In this document: piece after piece, positions 1-5,004 of the stretch | Layout of the letters: every line of letters starts with the position of its first letter | Position numbering within the stretch: position 1 is the stretch's first letter | Assembly (NCBI GenBank): GCA_021772845.1 | Contig: JAJFLF010000056.1 | Location: forward strand, 1-5,004 | Length of the DNA stretch: 5,004 nucleotides | Reading direction: 5' to 3' | From: Mariprofundus sp. | GTDB lineage: Bacteria; Pseudomonadota; Zetaproteobacteria; Mariprofundales; Mariprofundaceae | Made by a program: the position numbers and the translations under genes | The notes under the pieces: generated by a model | What the model saw: only the letters and a program-made list of their open reading frames with translations | Database searches by the model: none | Told to the model about the DNA's origin: nothing

Positions 1-599
1 AGTGGCTGATGCTGGGGCTTTTAGTCGTGCTGTTTCCTCTGGCATCAGGACTTGGTTTTGTCGGTCATGAACTGGGAGATCCCTTCTGTAAGATCTGTCC
101 AAGTCGGATACTCACTACACTGGCCGCAGGACAGTTGAATCAGATCTATATAGATACCTCTTCGGTGGGTTATATGATTCTGTCGATTATTGCTGATACC
201 TTGTTTGGTTTGATAGTGGTGCTCTCATTAACCATGCGCCAGCCATTTTGTCGAATCTGCCCGTTGCTGGCGATGCATGCGCTGTTCAGAAAAGTCGGTC
301 TGGTGAAATTGGTGAAAAATTATAGCAGTCGCTGTGATAAGTGCGGCCTCTGTGCCAAGGCGTGCCCGATGGACATCCGCGAGATTCATACCTCGAAAGA
401 GAAAGATATCCTCATGCCTGACTGCACCCTGTGTGGCCGCTGTGTAGAGTTTTGCCCGGATAAAGGGGTGATGGCGCTTAAGTATGCAACGATTCCTATC
501 AAGGTATCAGATCCGCAATACTTCAAAGCGCGTAACAAGGCACAAAAGAAGTGGGAAGGTAAACAGAAACCCTCCCGCCGAGTGAAAAAGGGCTCGTAG
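1..599 (+). CDS. Membrane-anchored polyferredoxin, NapH/NosR-like, 5'-truncated by the window edge
   Basis: Likely an inner-membrane electron-transfer protein with cytoplasmic iron-sulfur clusters. The frame is open to the window edge (codons for W and L precede the first ATG at 9), so the true start and probably one or more N-terminal helices lie upstream. Numbering from that ATG, residues 1-20 are hydrophobic, followed by FCKICP (C27, C30); a second membrane segment at about 55-76 is followed by FCRICP (C81, C84). Two classic ferredoxin motifs then occur: C109-x2-C-x2-C-x3-CP ending at P120, and C139-x2-C-x2-C-x3-CP ending at P150, enough for two [4Fe-4S] clusters. The tail is strongly basic, which fits a cytoplasmic C-terminus. 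Helix, Cys-Pro motif, helix, Cys-Pro motif, then two clusters is the plan of NapH, NosR and CcoG/RdxA proteins, but the exact subfamily is not recognised. It overlaps the next gene by one base, suggesting joint function. The electron donor and acceptor are unknown. Confidence 0.85.
   Translation, partial: WLMLGLLVVLFPLASGLGFVGHELGDPFCKICPSRILTTLAAGQLNQIYIDTSSVGYMILSIIADTLFGLIVVLSLTMRQPFCRICPLLAMHALFRKVGLVKLVKNYSSRCDKCGLCAKACPMDIREIHTSKEKDILMPDCTLCGRCVEFCPDKGVMALKYATIPIKVSDPQYFKARNKAQKKWEGKQKPSRRVKKGS
588..592 (+). promoter_or_regulatory. Ribosome binding site for the GTG-started gene at 599
   Basis: AAGGG lies six bases before the GTG at 599, inside the last codons of the upstream ferredoxin gene. 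With the TAGTG stop/start overlap it supports GTG 599 as the true start rather than the next in-frame ATG at 668, which would remove most of the first membrane helix and its first cysteine. Confidence 0.6.
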
Positions 600-1246
600 T
601 GGAAATTATTTTTTCTTCCATCTTGGCAACATTCATCATCGGCCTCTCATTCGGAGCCGGTGCATGTATGTTCACCTGTATTCCAACACTTGGGGTAATG
701 CTGCTGGCACAGGATATCGGTGCAAAAGAGACCGCGCTGCAAACGCTGCGCTTTAACTTGGGGCGCATGACTGCATACGCGCTACTCGCGGCAGTGTCCG
801 GGCTGCTGGGGGCTTCACTGGTGAAGCAGCTCGATATGAGTCATGCCAATCTTATATTTGCTGCCATGCTGTTTTTCTCTGCCACGCTATTGTGGAAAAA
901 AGGTACAGTGACTGGTTGTTCCTCTTCGGCAGGGCAGAAAAAACAATTCAGGGCGGGTCTATTTGGTATGGGCTTTGCGATGGGACTCAGACCATGCGCA
1001 CCACTGGCTGGCGTGATGGCAGCATCGGCCCTGACAGGCTCAGCTGCATATGGTCTGTTGCTTGGCCTCTCTTTTGGTGCAGGTGCAATTGTGATTCCAC
1101 AGCTTGTATTCGGTTACGGATTAGGCAGGGCAGGGGCTGAAATCCGTTCACAGTTACGTGATAAACAGCAACTGCTGGCAAGAACGGGAGCCTCGGTGTT
1201 GGTTCTTGTCGGTGTTGGTGTTGGTATGGGCTGGTTGTCGCTGTAG
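599..1246 (+). CDS. Six-helix CcdA/DsbD-like membrane protein (sulfite exporter TauE/SafE or DsbD_2-type annotation)
   Basis: Predicted inner-membrane thiol-disulfide electron transporter of 215 residues. Hydrophobic segments lie at about 5-36, 56-78, 84-100, 120-142, 149-175 and 193-214, giving six helices, the number in CcdA and the DsbD central domain. The first helix carries C23-x3-C27-I-P, and the fourth carries RPCAPL with C133. CcdA/DsbD proteins likewise have one redox cysteine followed by a proline-rich turn in helix 1 and one in helix 4. The following GLSFGAGAIVIPQL resembles the conserved glycine/proline stretch of helix 5. A further cysteine, C107, sits in the hydrophilic loop between helices 3 and 4. 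Such proteins are often labelled sulfite exporter TauE/SafE or UreH-like; the cysteines favour a redox role over anion export. The GTG start overlaps the ferredoxin stop (TAGTG), so translation is probably coupled. The partner that receives electrons is not visible. Confidence 0.75.
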   Translation: MEIIFSSILATFIIGLSFGAGACMFTCIPTLGVMLLAQDIGAKETALQTLRFNLGRMTAYALLAAVSGLLGASLVKQLDMSHANLIFAAMLFFSATLLWKKGTVTGCSSSAGQKKQFRAGLFGMGFAMGLRPCAPLAGVMAASALTGSAAYGLLLGLSFGAGAIVIPQLVFGYGLGRAGAEIRSQLRDKQQLLARTGASVLVLVGVGVGMGWLSL

Positions 1247-1262
1247 AGCATGGCTACATGCT
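1247..1262. terminator. Stem-loop between convergent genes, possible weak bidirectional terminator
   Basis: AGCATG (1247-1252), loop GCTA, CATGCT (1257-1262) form a perfect 6-bp stem with a 4-base loop, directly after the stop at 1244-1246. On the plus strand it is followed by a T-rich but interrupted stretch (TGTTCGCTTT); on the minus strand no T-run follows. Its position in the 24-base gap between converging stop codons favours termination, but the stem is short and only half GC. Confidence 0.35.
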
Positions 1263-1270
1263 TGTTCGCT

Positions 1271-1729
1271 TTATACCTTTTTGGTCATCAACACGGCATC
1301 TTCGCGAGAGCCTGCTGCATCGGGCGCATAATAGTTTTTGCGATAGCCCACCTCTTCAAAACCAAGTTGTGCGTAACATGCTCTGGCGGCGTTATTGGAG
1401 AGGCGTACTTCGAGCATGACGCTGCTTATGTCTGGATGAGAAGTCACAAAACTATCCGTCATGCGGCTGGCTAAACCCTGTCGTCTATAATCTTCTGAGA
1501 CTGCAATCTGCATGATCTGGACTTCATCGAGAACGCTCAGGCTAAGCAGATATCCAACCAGCGCTCCTTCCGACTCACAGAGCAAGAGATCATAATCTGA
1601 TTCCATGGCGGAAAAGATCGACGTTCTTGACCAGTACTCAGAAAACACGGTTTTATTGAGTTGGTACACAGCTTCAACATCTTCCATCTTACCTGTTCGA
1701 AGGGTGATGTTGTTATTAAAGTCATGCAT
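1271..1729 (-). CDS. rimI: Ribosomal protein S18 alanine N-acetyltransferase (GNAT family)
   Basis: Transfers acetyl from acetyl-CoA to the N-terminal alanine of ribosomal protein S18 in the cytoplasm. The 152 residues match the usual RimI length (about 150). Motifs in order: the core strand leading into IMQIAVSEDYRRQGLA, with the acetyl-CoA pyrophosphate loop R82-x2-G85-x-A87; LEVR with E107; ACY with Y119; then LGFEEVGYRKNYY and EDAVLM near the end. E107 and Y119 are 12 residues apart, as are the proposed catalytic Glu103 and Tyr115 of E. coli RimI. The ATG at 1729 is chosen because it gives the family's normal N-terminus. An in-frame TTG at 1789 would add 20 arginine-rich residues encoded within topA. 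No good Shine-Dalgarno sequence precedes 1729, and topA ends only 14 bases upstream, so ribosomes finishing topA may start rimI. Unlike many bacteria, rimI here does not follow tsaB. Confidence 0.9.
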   Translation of the reverse strand: MHDFNNNITLRTGKMEDVEAVYQLNKTVFSEYWSRTSIFSAMESDYDLLLCESEGALVGYLLSLSVLDEVQIMQIAVSEDYRRQGLASRMTDSFVTSHPDISSVMLEVRLSNNAARACYAQLGFEEVGYRKNYYAPDAAGSREDAVLMTKKV

Positions 1730-1743
1730 GCAGGATGCGCGTG

Positions 1744-3993
1744 TTACTCTTCGATCGACTCTTTCCAGCCGCAGCCTTCGGTTGCACAAACATGCTGTTT
1801 ACCGTGACGCTTGGTCTCTTTGCGGGTGATGAATGGCGCTTCACATTGCGGACACGCTTGTGGAAGGGGTTCATTCCACAGTGCATTTTTACATTTTGGA
1901 TAACATGAGCAGGAATAGAATATTTTTCCGCGTTTTGACTTCTTCTCCAAAAATGTGCCCTTGCCGCATTGTGGGCATGGGACTTCTGTATCTTTTGGCT
2001 TTTCCAGGGGCTGGATATTTTTGCATTCAGGATAGGCTGAGCAGCCAAGGAATTTACCGTAACGGCCAGCCTTGATAACCATGCCTGAACCACATTTTTC
2101 ACACTTCTGATCGGTCATTTCAGGTTCAGCTTGTTCACCCTCTTTGCCTGGTAGTGGGCGGGCCTGTTTGCATTCAGGGTAGCCGGTGCAGGCAAGGAAC
2201 TTACCGTAACGACCCAGTTTGATAGCCATCGGTTTGCCACATTCCGTACATGTCTCTTCGGTGGCTTCTGATGGCCGTTCAGCATCAGCGGCCAGATCAA
2301 CTGCCACTTTGAATGGTGTCCAGAATTCACGCAATACTGGTTTCCAGCCACTATCACCACGCGCAACAGCATCGAGTTTATCTTCAATGGAAGCCGTGAA
2401 TGTGGGATCAACAATTTCGCCAAAGTTTGAGACCAGAAACTTGTTCACCCAGTCGCCGGTATCTGTCGGTACAAAACGTTTCTTTTCCATCTCTACATAT
2501 TCACGTACGCGCAATACATTCAAAATGGAGGCATAGGTAGATGGGCGGCCAATACCATTGGCTTCCAGCTCTTTCACAAGCGTAGCTTCAGAGAAGCGCG
2601 GCTTAGGTTCAGTGAAATGTTGTTTGGCGTTGGATTCTTTGATGGTGATGGCATCACCAACAGCCAAGGCTGGTAGCAGGCGATCGTTATCATCTTTGCC
2701 CGGTTCATCGGTGCCTTCGATGTAGAGTTTGCGGAAACCCGGGAATGCCAGCGTGGAGCCGGTAGCACGTAGTGTTAAATCACCCGAATCGATATCCGCG
2801 CGCACCTGATCAAGTACTGCTGGCGCCATTTGCGAGGCGAGCGCGCGTTTCCAGATCAATGTATATAATTTCAGGGCATCACTAGCCAGCTGGTTTTTCA
2901 TTGCATCAGGTGTACGCAAGATTGAAGAGGGGCGAATCGCTTCATGCGCTTCCTGAGCATTTTTACTCTTGGTTTTGAATTTGCGCGGTTTGTCGGGCAT
3001 ATAATCCGCGCCATACTCACTACTGATATGCGAACGCATTTCAGCAATCGCATCATCAGATAGATTCACCGAATCGGTACGCATATAGGTGATCAGGCCG
3101 ACCAACTCTCCATCGACTTCAATACCTTCATATAGCTTCTGAGCAACTTGCATGGTTGTTCTGGCAGTAAAACCGAGCTTGCGGGAGGCGTCCATTTGCA
3201 GGGTTGTGGTGATAAACGGAGGAGAAGGTTGCTGTCTGGCCTGTTTCTTCTGTACATCGCGGACTTCAAACGTTGCTTTCGCAACTCTGCGAGCCATGAC
3301 TTTGGCGCTGACACCATCAGAGATAGAGAACTTGGTCAGTGCTTTGCCATCAACAGCCTGTAGTTGCGCCTGAAAACCTGCATTGTTGACGCTGCATTCA
3401 TTCTCAATGCTCCAGAACTCTTTTGGTATGAACGCTTTGATTAACGCTTCACGTTCACAAACCAGACGCAGAGCAACCGATTGCACACGTCCGGCTGAGA
3501 GACCACTGCGAATTTTGCGCCATAATAACGGTGAAATGGTAAAACCAACCAGGTAATCGAGCGCACTACGCGCCTGCTGCGCATCGACCATTTTCATGTC
3601 AACTTCGGTCGGGTTTTCAACGGCAGTGGTAATAGCTTTCTTGGTGATTTCGTTAAATGTGATACGTTGAATCTGTTTGTCTTTCAGAGAACCGCGTTCG
3701 CGTAAAACTTCTGCCACATGCCAGGCAATGGCTTCACCCTCGCGATCCAAATCGCTTGCGAGAATCAGGGTATCAGCCCGTTTCATCGCTTTATCAATAG
3801 CATCGAGTCGTTTCTTTTTGTCGTCAATAATCTGGTATTTGATGGCGAAGTCATTTTCAGGATCAACCGAACCGTCTTTTTTAGGGAAAGCACGGACATG
3901 ACCATAGGAGGCTAATACTTTATAACCTTTACCCAGATATTTTTCGATAGTTTTTGCTTTGGCCGGTGATTCCACCACAACAACTGCGCTCAT
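1744..3993 (-). CDS. topA: DNA topoisomerase I (type IA)
   Basis: Relaxes negative supercoils by transient single-strand cleavage behind transcription and replication complexes. Complete, 749 residues, against 865 in E. coli. The N-terminal Toprim domain has VVVESPAKAKTIEKYL with E8 and DLDREGEAIAWH with the metal ligands D81, D83 and E85. Next come QQARSALDYLVGF (139-151) and SGLSAGRVQSVALR (163-176) of the DNA-gate region. The active-site tyrosine is Y303 in ITYMRTDS, followed by R305, matching E. coli Y319 and R321. ANGIGRPSTYA is also present. The C-terminal tail holds four Cys4 zinc-ribbon modules starting near C582, C631, C673 and C714; the first two are near copies. The Toprim spacing E8-D81 is about 30 residues shorter than in E. 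coli, which explains part of the length difference. ATG at 3993 gives the standard family N-terminus and has a TGGAG upstream. It lies between dprA and rimI, all on the same strand. Confidence 0.98.
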   Translation of the reverse strand: MSAVVVVESPAKAKTIEKYLGKGYKVLASYGHVRAFPKKDGSVDPENDFAIKYQIIDDKKKRLDAIDKAMKRADTLILASDLDREGEAIAWHVAEVLRERGSLKDKQIQRITFNEITKKAITTAVENPTEVDMKMVDAQQARSALDYLVGFTISPLLWRKIRSGLSAGRVQSVALRLVCEREALIKAFIPKEFWSIENECSVNNAGFQAQLQAVDGKALTKFSISDGVSAKVMARRVAKATFEVRDVQKKQARQQPSPPFITTTLQMDASRKLGFTARTTMQVAQKLYEGIEVDGELVGLITYMRTDSVNLSDDAIAEMRSHISSEYGADYMPDKPRKFKTKSKNAQEAHEAIRPSSILRTPDAMKNQLASDALKLYTLIWKRALASQMAPAVLDQVRADIDSGDLTLRATGSTLAFPGFRKLYIEGTDEPGKDDNDRLLPALAVGDAITIKESNAKQHFTEPKPRFSEATLVKELEANGIGRPSTYASILNVLRVREYVEMEKKRFVPTDTGDWVNKFLVSNFGEIVDPTFTASIEDKLDAVARGDSGWKPVLREFWTPFKVAVDLAADAERPSEATEETCTECGKPMAIKLGRYGKFLACTGYPECKQARPLPGKEGEQAEPEMTDQKCEKCGSGMVIKAGRYGKFLGCSAYPECKNIQPLEKPKDTEVPCPQCGKGTFLEKKSKRGKIFYSCSCYPKCKNALWNEPLPQACPQCEAPFITRKETKRHGKQHVCATEGCGWKESIEE
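2023..2229. repeat. Tandem-type duplication of a zinc-ribbon coding segment inside topA
   Basis: Two direct 60-base units, 2023-2082 and 2170-2229, match at 48 of 60 positions by hand alignment without gaps. They encode the RYGKFL...YPEC portions of the second and first zinc ribbons of TopA. The third ribbon (around 1890-1920) shows a weaker resemblance. This is ancestral domain duplication within a gene, not a mobile or regulatory repeat. Confidence 0.8.
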
Positions 3994-4004
3994 GAATTCT
4001 GTAA

Positions 4005-4009
4005 CTCCA
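4005..4009 (-). promoter_or_regulatory. Ribosome binding site of topA
   Basis: Read on the minus strand, TGGAG lies 11 bases before the topA ATG at 3993. It is a partial Shine-Dalgarno match at slightly long spacing and is the best candidate in the leader. Confidence 0.5.
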
Positions 4010-4010
4010 C

Positions 4011-4024
4011 AGGTGACAACACCT
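4011..4024 (-). other. Small hairpin in the topA leader
   Basis: AGGTG and CACCT (4011-4015 and 4020-4024) form a 5-bp stem around a 4-base loop, just upstream of the topA ribosome binding site and directly next to the TA tract. It lacks a T-run, so it is not a convincing intrinsic terminator. It could be chance or a small leader structure. Confidence 0.25.
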
Positions 4025-4040
4025 TATATATATATAGATA
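4025..4040 (-). promoter_or_regulatory. Candidate topA promoter -10 region within a (TA)6 tract
   Basis: The 58-base gap between the dprA stop and the topA start has an alternating TATATATATATA (4025-4036) that, with its flank, offers several -10-like hexamers (TATATA, TATCTA) about 32-45 bases before the topA ATG. No good -35 hexamer is found at 16-18 bases upstream; the best match is about 3 of 6. The call rests on position and easily melted DNA only. topA may instead be transcribed by read-through from dprA. Confidence 0.3.
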
Positions 4041-4051
4041 CGTGGCCGATA

Positions 4052-5004
4052 TTATTTTGATATTTCAGAGGTTAATAAATATCGGCTACCTGGCAGGCGT
4101 TCAATCACACCCAGCAGCTCAAGGCGCAGCAAGATGGGGGAAAGCTCAGGTACGGTCAAGCCGCAAGATTCTGAAAGATGGTCAAGGTGCATGCTTTCAG
4201 TGGCCAATATTTGTAACAGTTTTGCCTCTGCTTCATCCGTTGGGCTATAGGTTTTTTTCAGCCTTGAATGTGTTGAGTGGGCTCCCCAGCCCATGCCTTG
4301 TAGTATTTCTTCAGCATTTTCTACCAGCATTGATCCATCACGAATGAGTTGATGGCAACCACTATGTTTATCTCCCAAAACGGAGCCGGGCACGGCAAAT
4401 ACCTCTCGCCCATAATCGAGAGCTTGTCTGGCAGTAATGAGGGAACCTGAGCGTACATCGGCTTCCATGACGAGGGTGGCATGGCTTAATCCGGCAATAA
4501 TACGATTGCGGCGCGGAAAGTGTTGGGGTCTTGCGGTGACTTCGGGCAGGAACTCACTTATCACGCAACCCTGGGCTGCTACGGCAGCAGCCTGATCCTG
4601 TTGCTGCTCGGATAGTGCGCCTAAACCACAGCCCAGTATCGCGATGGTGGCAGAGCTTCCTTCCAGTGTACCACCGTGGGCCGCGGCATCAATGCCATAG
4701 GCCATGCCGCTGACAATGGTTGTTTGGTTCTCAGATAGATAGCGGCACCAGCGGCGTGTAATCAATATACCCTCGCGACTGGCTCTGCGTGCGCCAACCA
4801 CGGCGAGCATCTGTTGAGTATTTAAGCTTTGCACGTCGCCATGACAGAAGAGCACTAGCGGAGCATCATCAAGCATCGATAAGGATTCAGGCCAGGCTTC
4901 ATCTTCAGGACAAATCAAACTTATCTGCTGAGCGTTACAGAGCTCAATCGTATCTGATGTGCAGTCCGGGTGGTTTTCGCTCAGCGCTGCAATGATTTGG
5001 GGGC
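4052..5004 (-). CDS. dprA: DNA-processing protein DprA (Smf), 5' end beyond the window
   Basis: Cytoplasmic protein that binds incoming single-stranded DNA and loads RecA during natural transformation; also conserved in bacteria not known to be competent. 316 codons are visible. The frame stays open through 5004, so the start is outside the window; the TTG at 4918 is internal, just before the conserved CPEDEAWPESL and PLVLFCHGD segment. The Rossmann-like domain shows VVGARRASREG (4769-4801), SGMAYGIDAAAH, AILGCGLG, ISEF, FPRRNRIIAGLS (about 4484-4519), the VMEADVRSGSLITARQALDYGREVFAVPG block, and SGCHQLIRDG. A C-terminal winged-helix (DprA_WH-type) follows over roughly the last 55 residues (LDHLSESCGLTVPELSPILL, then GVIERLPGSRYLLT). 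The usual Tyr-Pro after GCGLD is replaced (GCGLGALSE, 4607-4633). It is followed after 58 bases by topA; dprA-topA adjacency is common in proteobacteria. Confidence 0.95.
   Translation of the reverse strand, partial: PQIIAALSENHPDCTSDTIELCNAQQISLICPEDEAWPESLSMLDDAPLVLFCHGDVQSLNTQQMLAVVGARRASREGILITRRWCRYLSENQTTIVSGMAYGIDAAAHGGTLEGSSATIAILGCGLGALSEQQQDQAAAVAAQGCVISEFLPEVTARPQHFPRRNRIIAGLSHATLVMEADVRSGSLITARQALDYGREVFAVPGSVLGDKHSGCHQLIRDGSMLVENAEEILQGMGWGAHSTHSRLKKTYSPTDEAEAKLLQILATESMHLDHLSESCGLTVPELSPILLRLELLGVIERLPGSRYLLTSEISK

Noticed and set aside
523..768. Minus-strand open frame of about 81 codons across the ferredoxin/membrane-protein junction
   Set aside because: It runs antisense to two well-supported genes, has no recognisable motif and looks like a shadow of their coding bias.
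1725..1732. TGCATGCA palindrome at the rimI start
   Set aside because: It is only 8 bases and overlaps the start codon; there is no second copy or other support for an operator.
1730..1789. TTG at 1789 as the rimI start
   Set aside because: It would add 20 arginine-rich residues overlapping the topA end; the ATG at 1729 matches the usual RimI length.
1722..2102. Minus-strand open frame of 126 codons within the topA 3' region
   Set aside because: It is an out-of-frame reading of the cysteine-rich zinc-ribbon repeats; the topA frame holds the conserved residues.
2115..2768. Several other open frames inside topA on both strands
   Set aside because: They have low-complexity, motif-free translations and lie wholly inside the conserved topA coding region.
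4042..4347. Plus-strand open frame of 101 codons opposite the dprA 3' end
   Set aside because: It is antisense to the winged-helix region of dprA, with no recognisable domain or ribosome site.
4916..4918. TTG at 4918 as the dprA start
   Set aside because: The frame continues without a stop to 5004, and DprA normally has a longer N-terminal region, so this codon is internal leucine.

Overview
The window holds five protein genes in two converging groups and no RNA gene, mobile element or CRISPR array that I can see. The gene families (DprA, a four-zinc-ribbon TopA, RimI, a NapH/NosR-like ferredoxin and a CcdA/DsbD-like membrane protein) and the roughly balanced base composition suggest a Gram-negative, probably proteobacterial (Pseudomonadota) chromosome. 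The class cannot be fixed from this stretch.

Left part, plus strand (1-1246): the 3' part of a membrane-bound polyferredoxin gene, whose start lies before the window, overlaps by one base a GTG-started gene for a six-helix membrane protein. That protein carries cysteines where CcdA/DsbD thiol-disulfide transporters carry theirs. The two look translationally coupled and may form a device that moves electrons between the cytoplasm and periplasmic targets. This is the least ordinary part of the window.

Right part, minus strand (5004 down to 1271): dprA (5' end off the window), then topA (complete, 749 codons), then rimI (complete, 152 codons). They are read in the same direction with gaps of 58 and 14 bases. 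These are housekeeping functions: protection and RecA loading of incoming single-stranded DNA, relaxation of negative supercoils, and N-terminal acetylation of ribosomal protein S18. The dprA-topA gap contains a (TA)6 tract and a small hairpin and may hold a topA promoter. The topA-rimI gap is too short for much beyond translational coupling.

The two groups end tail to tail, with 24 bases between stop codons and a perfect 6-bp stem-loop that may serve as a weak terminator. No stretch over 300 bases lacks a gene. I see no clearly undescribed system; the ferredoxin/CcdA-like pair is the only candidate worth following up.
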